In this document: piece after piece, positions 13,137-26,900 of the stretch
Layout of the letters: every line of letters begins with the position of its first letter
How positions within the stretch are numbered: the first letter of the stretch is position 1
NCBI GenBank assembly: GCA_030248295.1
Contig: JASANH010000938.1
Coordinates: 310,001-374,000 of the forward strand
Length of the DNA: 64,000 bases
Reading direction: 5' to 3'
From: Mesodorylaimus sp. YZB2_4
Taxonomy: Eukaryota; Nematoda; Enoplea; Dorylaimida; Dorylaimidae
Notes under the pieces: model-generated
Databases searched by the model: none
Told to the model about the DNA's origin: nothing
What the model saw: only the letters and a program-made list of their open reading frames with translations
Translations under genes and position numbers: made by a program

Positions 13137-15425
13137 GCTCTTCGAAAGAATACAACCGACCGCAATCTCCGAGTGGCGTGAATAATTATGCTGCTCCGAC
13201 GTCGAAGAAATACAGCGTGAACAACGTCAAAGAACTGCACGGAACTGTCGGTTTCGCTAACATTCCAAATCAAGTGTTCCGTAAAGCCGTAAAACAAGGT
13301 TTCGAATTCAGTCTGATGGTTGTTGGTAAGAGCGTTTATTTTGTTTTTGCATACAATTTTTTGGAATTCTGGTTTGTTTCAAGGTCAAAGCGGTTTGGGC
13401 AAATCGACTTTTGTCAATTCGTTGTTTCTGACGGACTTTTACAATTCGAAAGGAACGCAACCTCGTAAAACAACGACGGGAGGTGGAAAAACATTGCAGA
13501 TCAATGAATCGGCCGTGCGCTTGATCGACAATGGCGTTGGATTGACGTTGACGTTGGTGGACACGCCCGGTTTCGGTGATGCCGTTGACAACAGTCAGTG
13601 GTGAGTACTCGAAAGTGGAGTGTGTTGGAAGATCGTTCAGAGTCTTTTTTTTAGCTGGGATCCGATTATTCAATACGTTGATCGAAAATTTTCCGACTTT
13701 TTCACGGAGGAGACGAAAATCTACAGGAAAGATCGTTTTCCAGACAATCGCGTTCATTGTTGTTTGTATTTCATTCCACCAACTGGTCACGGGTAAGGGC
13801 GATGGTGGTCGGCATGCGAGGGTGGTTATGAAAGATGTGTTTTAGATTGAAACAATTGGATATCGAATTCATGAAACATTTGCACGATCGCGTGAATATC
13901 ATTCCAGTCATCGCCAAGGCCGATACGATGACGCCGGAAGAATGCGCCGCGTTCAAGGAAACTGTAGGTTGTGTGTGTTGTTCGGCTGACCCTGACAACA
14001 CATGGAATTGTAGATTACCAAAGAAATAGCGGAGAACAAAATACGAACGTATCAATTTCCGGCCATCGAGGAGGGTGAGGAGGCCAAAGAGAACAAACAG
14101 TTCAGGGTGAGTGTTTGCATTGGGTATGCGCAATAGGCCCCTGATTGGCTCTTTGTGTAGGCTCGGTTGCCATTCGCCGTTGTCGGAAGCAATACGTTGT
14201 GCGAAGTAAATGGGAAGAAAGTGCGCTGCAGGAAGTATCCTTGGGGAATTGTGGAAGGTAGGGGAGTGTGGTGAGTGTTGGTGAGGGATAGGTTTATACG
14301 TGGATTTGTTGCAGTGGAAAATATGGAACATAATGATTTCATCGCCCTGCGCAATATGCTCATCAGGTGAGGTGGATGGCGGTTGGTGGGGCTGTGTGGT
14401 TCGTATGTTGTCTGCTTGTAGAACTCATATCATCGACCTCATTGACGTGACACGATTCGTGCATTACGAGAATTTCCGCGTTCGTCAGTTGGTGTCGTCT
14501 ACGAGCAATGGCGCTGCGGCTGCGCCCTTGACCAAGTAAGCGCCTTGGTGGTGGTTTGTGCAGGCAGTGCTACGATTTTACGTTTTAGAAATCCGTACGC
14601 CGAAATAGAAGAAAAACGACGCGAAATCGAGGAGCATATGAAACAAGAGGATCAGAAACGAGAACAAGTAAGACATTGCTTCTCGTTATCTGGGACGGAA
14701 ATTCAAAATGGGGTGAATTGGTCAATTTTTTCAGATTTTCCAAGAAAAACTTAGCGAAAAGCAGGAAAAAATGAAGCAGATGGAAAGGGATGTGAGTATA
14801 TCGACGCTGATTTCTTTGAGTTTTCGTTTACGGTGTTCTCTTGTTGAGGTGGATCGCCACGTTGAACAAATGCGACAAGCTGTGGAAGAAAAACGACGCG
14901 AACTGGAATTGAAACGCGCCCCGTTTGTGCAGGAACGTCTGAATTTCAAGCAACAATACCCTGAATTCCAAAAATACATGTCGGCCACCAGCCTGAGCGA
15001 GTAAGTGTGGTTGCAAAGTTGCCTGAGCACGGCGAGCCTATGAGCGTGGGTTGGTTGCTTGTGTGGCCAGTGTGCATGCGGGCTCCAACTTCGCCTAGGC
15101 CACTAGCTTCTGGCACAGTGTGCAAGCTTGCTTCCACCTTTCTAGCGGATCGTCGGATGAAAAAGGCGGCAAGAAGTGGAAAACCGGAACTTTGGGGTCC
15201 GTCTTCCGAACTCATCACAAGCAGGCCGATGAATGATTGGTGTTCCAGTTTGCCTGAGTCATTGTTCGTCGTGTTGGCTTTTGCTCGCTAGCTTTTTCGA
15301 GGATTGCTCTACATACTTAATTGGTGTTTGGCCTTGCTACAAGTCCTGCCATTGTGCTATTTTTTTCTAGCAAAGAGAAAGTGAAGAAGAAGCGATCCGT
15401 CTTTTCTTCGCCCCGTTCGGAATGA
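13137..15425 (+). CDS. Septin GTPase, SEPT7-like
   Basis: Filament-forming GTPase of the septin cytoskeleton, acting in cytokinesis and at membrane boundaries. Exons translate to [20 protein letters not shown], the P-loop GQSGLGKST (near 13382), the switch motif [50 protein letters not shown], the AKAD specificity motif, [11 protein letters not shown] and the septin unique element [11 protein letters not shown] through [20 protein letters not shown] long Glu/Lys/Arg coiled coil follows ([20 protein letters not shown] onward). Overall similarity is to the SEPT7/Peanut group, which carries the C-terminal coiled coil. The initiator is not settled; the coordinate given is the first certain coding exon. 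The end is also ambiguous: the exon with [18 protein letters not shown] can stop at 15234-15236 or splice to a Lys-rich terminal exon ending at 15425. Confidence 0.93.
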
Positions 15426-15865
15426 AGTGCGTTAACTGGGTGACTTGTGCGTGCGTTTTTTTATGCGATTTACTCAAGTGGGCGTATTTTTTCTTTCATT
15501 GACAGTTTTTGTGGGAGCATTCTTTTGGAACAATGTCACAGGCGCCTTGTTCACTCTGGGCGGGTGCTGTAATTCGGCGTTATCGTTCTGTAATTCGGCG
15601 TTATTTGTACTTTCTAGTCTTTTTTCGTAATTTGAGACAGTTCTGAGTTGCCTGCATTCCGTGTACCACTGCCGTTTAATTGATATGGGCTTTGGAGTGT
15701 GAATAAAATGTAGTGGTGGATGGGTTGGAGTTTGAAATTACCGCGCTCTGCGGTATGTGTGGTAACTTGAAGATTAAATGGTTACAGTAACCGGAAATGT
15801 GTGAAAATGATCATTCTGAGTAGATTTTAGCCCTAATAAGGAAATGGTGCTAAAAGTTGTCAAGA
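15426..15865. other. Intergenic gap between septin and twisted gastrulation
   Basis: A 440-bp gap between two plus-strand genes. It includes a direct repeat of CTGTAATTCGGCGTTAT near 15567-15603 and a probable septin poly(A) signal (AATAAA) near 15700. No further gene seen. Confidence 0.5.
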
Positions 15866-17307
15866 ATGAGAAAAACGATTTTAATTTTGTCCATTGTATT
15901 TGGTTTTGTGTCGGCGGTTATCGTGACGGAATATGGGAGCTGCAGCGAAGCCCTTTGCGGCCCTCGAGTATCGAAATGCATGTTGATTAAAAGTTGCAAC
16001 TGTTCGATGACGCCGGAGGATTTGAAAAATAGGAACTGCAGTTGTTGCAAAGATTGTTATCAATGTTTGGGCGAATTATTCGTGGATTGTTGTTCGTGCG
16101 TGGGTAAGACTAGTGGGATCATTTTTTGTTCTTTGTACCCTCATCTGTCCTGGGCCTGTACCTATAGTGTACGTGACAAGGATGTCTTGGGCGTGCTCAC
16201 CTCTCCTCTGAACGATTGCCGATCAAGGGCAATACAAGGCTTGTCTGTAGGGTTCGGGTGCCCGACGTAAAACAGCGAGGAAACCATTTTAGGGCCCTAA
16301 TCCAATTGTGCTTTAGAAGTTGTGCAGCAGCAGTTTTGCAGGTTTATGTCGCCCGAACGATGAACTTGGTGGGAATTTGTCAGTTCGTAGTTCCGTCCAA
16401 CTGCTAAAGCCGGCCGAAGATCAGTTAAGCTTGTTCGAGCTGGTCACAAGCGACCCGCTGCCTGTGGACGCCAAGTGGACGGTCAAAACCTTCCCAGCCC
16501 TGGATCCACGTTTCCTTCAACAATTCAACATCAGTAAGCGTTTCGTTGTTAAGGAGTTTGCAGTAACGTGAAGTTCGTCTTTAAGGTCAAAAGGCGGGCG
16601 AGACACAGCCGTTCGCAGGAACCAATTGCACCGTGGCCTTCTTGAAGCAGTGCCTGTCGTTGGAGAAATGTGAGACGGTTTGCACGGTGAGTTCGTGTTC
16701 CAGTTGGGATTCTCAGCGGGGAGTGCATGGGCTACGTCTCGTCCCAGACTGCCAGACCGATTGTCCCACATCACAACTGTGCGCAACTGTTCTGGGCTGA
16801 TCTGTCGTGTTGACATGCTCCCACCAGTCATAGTGTAGCTGGGTTTGCAAGGGAAATTCCAAGAGCACGGCTGCTTACAAAGAAGGTCGCAGTATTTCTT
16901 TTTGTGCTATCGTTGGGTGGGCAGTGGTTTATGCTCAGCAGATGTCTCAGATGATTTTCAACCCAGGCCTCAGAAGTGGAAATCTTGTTGGAAGACTTGA
17001 GATTAGCTGCTCTAATGCTCCAGCCGTTGTGGGACTTTGAGTATTACCCCCCCCCCCCCGGTGCATATACTGTACAAGGCATACGTCTTGAGCTAAATTG
17101 GTCTTGACCCTAAGTCATGACAAAACCTCCTCTTAATTTCAGAGCATGGGGGCCTCGTCGTATCGTTGGTTTCATACGGGTTGCTGCGAATGCGTCGGTC
17201 GCACGTGCATCAATTTTGGTTGGCTGGAAGGCTTGTGCGAGGAGTGCGGCGCCCTGGAGGAGACATCTCGCAACACGGTTGCCAGTGGACGAAACGACGA
17301 ACTGTAA
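15866..17307 (+). CDS. TWSG1: Twisted gastrulation, secreted BMP modulator
   Basis: Secreted cysteine-rich protein that acts with chordin to regulate BMP signalling. Four exons (15866-16103, 16342-16533, 16586-16686, 17143-17307) join to 231 residues. The start MRKTILILSIVFGFVSAV is a signal peptide. The N-terminal BMP-binding cysteine domain reads SEALCGPRVSKCMLIKSCNC, then NCSCCKDCYQCLGELFVDCC. The C-terminal domain carries an NCT glycosylation site and the diagnostic SMGASSYRWFHTGCCECVGR. The internal ATG is chosen because it begins the signal sequence. The last residues are NDEL, resembling an ER-retrieval tetrapeptide, and the tail differs from vertebrate TWSG1. The final intron contains a C13 tract. 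Convergent with RSPRY1. Confidence 0.95.
17047..17059. repeat. C13 homopolymer in a TWSG1 intron
   Basis: Thirteen consecutive C on the plus strand inside the last intron of twisted gastrulation. One of five unusually long G/C runs in the window. Confidence 0.95.
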
Positions 17308-17661
17308 GCGGACTATGCACCTTGTAATTCGTGCTTTATACCAAAGGGTTGCCATACTTAGCATTTTTACATTTTGACCGTCTTCACATCGGAGTTCTCA
17401 TTCCATATTTGCGCCTGTGCTTTAGACTGTACTTTGTAGTTGTATGGCAGCTGCTTCGTTCTTCGCATTATTTGACGAGTGCCTTGAATATTTGGTGCGA
17501 TTTCGTGCGGCCCACATAACTGCTTTGCCATATGCAACCAGTAACTATGATAAAACTTTTCATTTCACCTTCCCTCGTCAAAACGGAAGCTCGTCAAACG
17601 TGCACTCGACACAAAATATTATGGACATGAAAAAGTGTACAGTACTCACTCACTGTCAGCC
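17308..17661. other. Convergent 3' region of TWSG1 and RSPRY1
   Basis: A 354-bp gap between two convergent genes, presumably the two 3' UTRs. Nothing else recognised. Confidence 0.5.
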
Positions 17662-19950
<2,289 letters not shown>

Positions 19951-21456
19951 AGCGTGCCGCTGATTCGAGCCGAATATATGACCAGAATAAAACCCCAATA
20001 GCTAATATCACTCATAAAACGATCAGTAATCAGTCCACTTTGGACCGATCGCCCAACATCCCTCACAAGAAAACTAATGAAAAGGGGCCATGCGCACATT
20101 GGTCTGGTTGATGCGCAAGACATTTTAAGCGCCAATTCAAAATTTTTAAAGTGAGCATGGCAGATCACTGGTTTTCCAGGAAGACAGCCCAGTTCTAAGC
20201 AGGTTCAATGTCTGAGGGCGCCAGTTGAAGGAGTCGGCATTTCTCTTATTGCGGGCAATGGCATTCATACTGACGGCTGCAAGCCACGCTACCTCACATA
20301 AGCTTGGGCCCCACAGCAATGTGAAGCCATACCATACCATATTTTACTCATACCCAAGCACTTACATGCACTCAAACGGGTAAGAGACACACATACATGA
20401 CTATGACAGAATTATACGAATAAAAATTTCCAGCTAGAAATCAAAAAACCAGCTTTGCCAAATAAGAACGTAATTGTGAAAAGTTCCTAAGGCACCGTCT
20501 GCTTATATTGCGTATGTACTGTAACCTGTGCCGGTGAGCGCAGTGCGGTCGTTCACAGCACCCTGATGCACTTGTGGGCTCTCTCAATTCGACACCCGGA
20601 TTGGGGGCCCATTGGAGTTGTATAAGCCCCACTTGCAGTTCCATGTGTTCATGGGTGACTCGAGCCAAGAAAGCCGAGCACTCGCCTTCGCTTGGTTCTT
20701 GGGGGAGCCATTGTCGCTTGGTTTATGTCTCACAAATGAACATGAAAATTGTACTAGTCCCCATTGGAACCACGTGCCCCTACCAGGGTCACAAATGCAT
20801 AAACAGGGTGAGCATGGTGGCCACGAGTCCAAGCTTTACTAGCCTCGCATGAGAGCACGAACAGAGTCACAGCACTTGCCCTTCGGCCACAGGGGTCCTT
20901 AAAGTGGTTGTCAGATATACTGCCCTTAGGTGGGTTAGGAGTCGATTTTGAACGCTTGGTGCGCGGTATATCATTTCGTGGGTAATGTGTCCCTTCACCC
21001 TCGAGTGCGCCAGCTTGCTGATGTGGTAGAGCAGGATCAGGTCAGCTTCAAAGGTCACAGAGGAGCCGACAGCACTGCCTGGTGAAGAAAGAGGCTATGT
21101 CGTGCTACCGAGGTTCTGATGGTCTCATTCTCATGGGTTTCTCATTTTTGTGCAATCTACCACACAGTGTTCCAGAACACAGGAAAGGTCCTCACTGCAG
21201 AGGTGCACGCGTAATCCAATGGTGGCAGTGTAAGCTGACACAGACTCCACACACCTGATACCATACGAAAACAGCACACCCCCACTGTTCGGCAATGAGC
21301 GTGATCATGCGCTTCGGCGGGGCAGTCAGCAAGATATCTTCCATCATAGGGTACCCCTGCGTGTGCTGTAGTCACCCTTCCGCCTAAGCCGAGACACGCC
21401 TTCTCCCTTCTCTAGGAGCTGCACGATACGCAAATGCTTGACACGCCTGACATGCT

Positions 21457-21513
21457 CTGGTGAGTCTACTAGGAGCCACGACATGCCATGGCTCCTAGTA
21501 GCGCATCCACCAG
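21457..21513. repeat. Long hairpin-forming inverted repeat
   Basis: A perfect 13-bp inverted repeat, CTACTAGGAGCCA (21466-21478) and TGGCTCCTAGTAG (21489-21501), encloses a 10-nt loop. An outer 6-bp pair, CTGGTG (21457-21462) and CACCAG (21508-21513), extends the fold after an internal loop. The RNA from either strand could form a 57-nt stem-loop. Confidence 0.8.
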
Positions 21514-21552
21514 CGCATTCGAGCCCGCGGGACGTGAGAGACCGAAATCTCT

Positions 21553-21656
21553 GGGACAAAAAACTCCGATTGGAGGAAGGCAAGTCTCGCGACTACACCT
21601 GCCGCTGAAACATCAACCAAAGAGGTTGACCATTCCCAGCCACGGAAGAGTACATA
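21553..21656 (+). repeat. Dispersed repeat family, copy A
   Basis: About 104 bp that matches the reverse complement of 38256-38358 at roughly three quarters of positions by eye. Shared blocks include GCTGAAACATCAACC and GAGGTTGAC. It lies in intergenic DNA. Confidence 0.7.
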
Positions 21657-22861
21657 TCCCCAGACCGCCAGGAGCGTTGTTTGACTATCGAAATAGGCCC
21701 CCAGAAAAACAGGACGGCAGTCGAGATAGCAACACCTGATTAAGCTTCCAAGAAAGGATGGTCGTGCCACTTTTGCCCTCATGTTTTTGCAATACGAGAC
21801 ATGGCACTGAAGGAATGTGAGGACGAGTAAGCAGCCTGGTTTACCATCCAATGATAAGTGTCGCGGTTGAGTTTGTATCTCCCGCGTGGATATCATGTAG
21901 TGTAGTGTGCGTTATTGTAAGGCTTGCTCGCCAGGGCTACGGCCAGAGCAGGCGACCTGTGTAGAGTATAAGGAGACCGTAATGTAATTCTCGTCTAGTG
22001 CGGTTGGTCTCGAGATTACTCTTCTCCTCACGCGGTCACGTCGGACGGCAACGTGACATAAGATCAGTGTGTCTCTGCATCCCGCTCTGCTGTCCGCTGT
22101 CCATTTGTGTGGCTCTGCCTTACAGACCCCCTCCAGCAGGACTCGACTTCGAATCATCGCTGCACACACCCACCCCTCTTCTGCAGTCTAGTTTATCCCC
22201 CGGAGTACATGCAACTCAAATGCAGTCCGTCCGCCAGCACATCGGTCTCTTCCAAGCCGCCATTGCCCCTGATCACAGCATTGACTCCCGAACTTAATCA
22301 AGCAAATAGCTGTGAGCTGGTCTCGAGTGGCACCCCGATCAATGTATCAATGTCATGGCAAGACAATGCCCACCATCCCGTCCCAGGACACAATTCCCAG
22401 CCAATCTAAACACCCGCTTGATAGCAGGCATGTTATGATCTCGGCCCGTGCCTCGCATACTTAACGAATAACTCCTCGCCGCACGTCTTTTTTAACTCGA
22501 TTTCGCATGGGCAATAAGCCTAATATTATGAAAATCGATATTTCCTGTTTTGCATTCTCTTCCAAAGGACCACTAATCGTTGCCAAGAAATAGGCCTGGA
22601 AAATTGGTCTGGGACCAGTGCGAGGAAGCCGAGCCATGTCCTCTCGGATACCATTCTTCCCAATTGTACAGCAAGCAGGGAGTACTGGCACACACAGCGC
22701 GGAACAAGCTAGCACGAGCTGTCACTGTCACTTCGTGGATGGCCAAACAGCCCACTAGACAAGACTGCTGTAGGGCATCACTGCACTGGCATACACAAAA
22801 CACTGACAGCGAACCGAGGCAGAGCAAAGGCACTACGATCATCAGGAGCGGGCAACCACGA

Positions 22862-23122
22862 TCAGGTCTTGGCGGCCGGATGGTCAGGTTCCTTAATAGT
22901 TTTCACTTCGGCCAAGGCCTCTTTCCTTCGTTCCTTATCGATCAGTGATCGATCGGTGGTCGCGCAGTCGGTATTAGAAGAGCGTCTGACACAAACTTTG
23001 GGACAACAGCACCCGATCAGCCATCCGAACCAGTACTGCCTGACCAATATGATCACCACGCACATCCAGGCCAGCAATAGGACCAGGCCCAAATAGAAGA
23101 AGACGGTGACGGCCGTCGACAT
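22862..23122 (-). CDS. Possible small single-pass membrane protein
   Basis: An 86-residue ORF that I do not recognise. It opens with a hydrophobic stretch (YLGLVLLLAWMCVVIILV, residues about 10-27). A short aromatic segment (RQYWFGWLI), a Cys cluster (GCCCPKVC) and a charged tail rich in Lys, Glu and Asp follow. This pattern suits a small single-pass protein that could be palmitoylated next to the membrane. A stop codon lies just upstream in frame, so the ATG at 23122 is a true start if the ORF is used. There is no intron and no family match. It could be a chance ORF or the last exon of a larger gene. Confidence 0.35.
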   Translation of the reverse strand: MSTAVTVFFYLGLVLLLAWMCVVIILVRQYWFGWLIGCCCPKVCVRRSSNTDCATTDRSLIDKERRKEALAEVKTIKEPDHPAAKT

Positions 23123-23966
23123 TCGCTGCTAATTCCAAGGCCAGGCCTCGTCCGAGCCCGCCTTCACCGACTCGTCATTTTTAGACGTCTCTGCTGACGA
23201 AACTGGCCAACGGCTGCTTATATGGCTCGTACGAGTCTGCCATTCCGCTCTCCACGGCCTAATTAAAAGCCATTTCGGTTTTGGTCGCATCTGCGCGCAC
23301 CACGCACCCGCTGCCGCCCGAACGTGACCGATACCGAGTATGGTAATGCCTGCTGGGACTGGGCCAGGCACACTCTTGTTGACGGGTATTGATCTGAAAG
23401 GCTTTCTACATCGGCCCGAGCTCCGATTACAAGCACACCTCCTATCGCCAAGATTAGCCTAGCCAGTCTGAAATGCAAATGGCGCAAGGATGGAAACCAG
23501 TCCGTGTGACTCGGCCCAAAAGAGATTCACTACCGGCAACGCCCAGGAAATTAGTGTAGCACGCACCAGGCCAATTTCCTCGGCCCAATCGTTGCCAATT
23601 ACACATACTCGCAGTAAGGCGATACCAGCAACCACTCCCCGCGGCCCATTGCCTAATCGAGCAGCAGCTTCCTGTTTCCTGTGAGCAATGTCACAAATGG
23701 GTTTGGCGCTCCATTGCTCCCGGCCCTTGATTTACTGCACCTCGTACACAACCGTAAAACGACCCCGCTCGAATTGCTCGGGCGGATCCTGGAGCCCGTC
23801 GAACACCACCTTTCCCCCAACCCATTACTCCCGTTCTCCTGTTCCCTCCCTCGGCAAGCTTGTCTAATACACAGCTTCAATCCAAGCAAATCTGCTACAC
23901 TGCAAACGACACGTACAAACTGACTCCTACTCACTGTCTAATGGAAAAACAAGTGCGTACAATTGC
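23123..23966. other. Intergenic region downstream of RASA1
   Basis: 844 bp between the possible membrane protein and the RASA1 stop. It includes the RASA1 3' end. No supported gene, RNA or repeat. Confidence 0.45.
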
Positions 23967-26900
23967 CTATACTACAGACACAATCGGACCGCCCAGATAC
24001 AGCTTCTGATGACACTCGAGCAGTTCCACTACCGACAACAGATTCTTGACGGCGGGCTGAAATGAGAAAACACCATTTTGACAATATTCAGGGTCATAGG
24101 GAGGGGCGGAGATTCGGCAAGACCTCAGCCTGTTATAACTATTTCCACTAACTCTTCTAGCTTGGATCGTGTCCTACTAGGTCATCCGCAGGTTAGCGTT
24201 CATTCGGGATCGGGATTTTCAGTGTCTTTTTTTCACTTTTAATTCGCTATAGGTAATCTACAACCCACCATGAGTAGCCAGCAAATGTAAAGCCCAAATT
24301 TTTTTGCGCAGTATTTATCATTGCATTAAAAATCATGCAAGCAAAAAAGCATAGAATTATTCACCAAATAGCAAACAAATCCCTTTCTTCCTCTTTACCA
24401 GTTCAATCATCGGCATAAGTTTCTCCAGCTCACCCTTCTGGAACACTCCCTTCGTTTCCCGATCCCTTCCTCTCCCCTTCCCCTTCTTCACACATCTCCA
24501 CAACATTCAATCCCGACCATTTTTTATTGGGATCGGGATCGGGAGGGGCGATCCCGAACGAGTGCTACTGCAGGTCAGGGTCACTTCTGGGGGTATCTCC
24601 ACTCCAGCCTGCGTGCACAACCATGACATTTTCTAAGGCGCTCCCTTCTCTCTACAGCATAGCATACGGGGAGACATGTTGGGGAACCCCACTTACATAA
24701 TTGTTCTCCTGACTACGAATAGCGTTCAAATGTTTCTGGCAGATGTGGAACACAGTAGCCAAGTAACGAGCTGGATCGGAATTCCTGCGCGGCGGAATAA
24801 GCATATCCTGGCCGTCAGTGGCCGACTCCTGGAACAATAAATGTCCACAATCTGTTCATGATCCCATCCAACCCAGCGCCTTACCGAAATACTATTCAAG
24901 AAAGCAATCATCTTTGGACGAACGCGCACAGAAAACGCTGCCAAAGCTTCTGAGACCGTGTCCTAAAAGAAAACACAAACATGACGACGCTTCACAGGCC
25001 ACAGGCTAAATTAAGTTTTCACCCTACCGAATCGCGTTTTGCTGACATATCGCTGAAATTTGCGACACTTTGCAGAACCTTGGCCACCAAAAGCAAATTG
25101 CGATAGCAACACGATGAAGCATTCTCTGAAAAGTGCCAACCATGCCAGCTCGTTTTTTCCCTCTCCGCAAATTGTTGCAAGAAGGTGATCAAAAGCACAG
25201 CTCACCAGGAAGCAACTGATATTGACGGGGCAGTACTAAGATCAAACAAAACAGGCGAAGAAAGACGAACGAACTAAAACGATACACAAATGCAGCCACG
25301 ATGTGCATGAGCAAAGAGTGTGCACAGGCCAGCCAACGTACCTGATAGCCCGCAGGACGATCAAAGGATCGCGGGACCACTTTTTTGACACATTCGCTTT
25401 CACACTGGCCAATAAACAGCGTAAAATCCTGCAAAATTCTTCTGCCTTACAGATCTGACCTTTATAAACTGACTTACTTGGGGAAGCTGTTCGCACTCTC
25501 GAATATCCGATCGCATATGGTACTTGTGAAATTCAAGAGGATGAGCACGTTCGAGCCAACATTACTCGCCTTGTCCACCTTTGATTGATCGATCTAAATC
25601 AGCACCGTCACTCCAAACCCTAGAGACCGGTCGTCACAAGGCCCACCTCTAGTGTCACTTTGCACGTCACCAAGCTTTCGACAGCTGTTCTGAGAATGGC
25701 CACCGCGTAGTCCTGGCCTTCGCGCAGCATCATCTCGTCGATGAAAGCCACTGCCAAGCTTCCGCTTCGGAACAGCATGCGCACATCGTCTAAACAAGGA
25801 CGTCTTTCTCACTGGACCAGGCTCCCTTTTGTTGACTTACCACTACACTCGATTTCTCGCCCAATTTCCGAAATCACCAACGAAATGACATCGGTTTCGT
25901 AATACAACAATAATGCCTCGGCCAATTTCTGCCTGTCGTCGGCGCAAGCGGCACTGAGACAATGGCACAGGGCGAAATTGTCATCTCGAATAAGCTAAAA
26001 CCAGACCGCACTCAAAGCCAATACCAAGCCCGCAATCTAAACTGCGCTCACGTCCGCCAAACTCCCGTACTCTTCCAATGGCAAAACGATCTCCTTGCAA
26101 TAGCTAATCTTCACGTGGCATTGTCCAACATTCGTTTGACGCCAGGCCGGACCCGAACTTTGAATATCAAACCAATCATCGCACATGAATGGTGACTCAT
26201 CATCGCACGACACGCCGACTTTGAAGGACCCTAAAACGACCGAAATAGATTCAACTTCCTGACTCAGACATGCACGGACAAGGAGGAGATGCTGAGGGTT
26301 CAAATTAACCACCATTTTTTCAAAATTTCTAGCGATAAAAAACTTTCTGTTTTCACTAAGAGCACCGGACAACGCTCGAGATGATTCAATCGTTTTTTTC
26401 TAAATATTCCTTATCGCTAGAGCTAAGGGTTTCCATAAGACACGTGGGTACGGGGTAAAAGAAGCACAGGGTCCTTGACAGTTTTTGGCAGACCAAGCCA
26501 GGCTATTATTCCTTAGATACCCGCACACGCTTATTAGACACAGTACACACAAGCACACATCTTACCCAATTTGACTTCTCTCGATCTTTTTGTCCGAGAC
26601 TTGATTGCGATCGTGATACTGAACACTTCGTGCGGCAGATTACTATTGGCAAAAGTGATTGACCCTTCTGATCTCTAAGCAACAAGTACATTTCACTTAC
26701 TCGAATACAAACTTCTCGTCCCAAATGACCGAATCGTTACACGCAACGGCAAAGGTTCGACATATTTTGGCCTCATTCAACGAAATAACAGCTGACAATT
26801 CCGAATTCGATTTAGCAGAAAGATTCCTAAATTCAATCCGCAGAATAACCAGTACAAACTCACAAACGCGCCTCACCCACAACTCACCTGGCTTTATCGA

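Larger units (their letters stand above)
19951..22861. other. Gene-poor region with hairpin and dispersed repeat
   Basis: 2.9 kb without a gene I can support. The ORFs in it are short and lack family motifs. It holds a strong inverted repeat at 21457-21513 and one copy of a dispersed repeat at 21553-21656. The left edge should include the RSPRY1 promoter. Confidence 0.5.
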
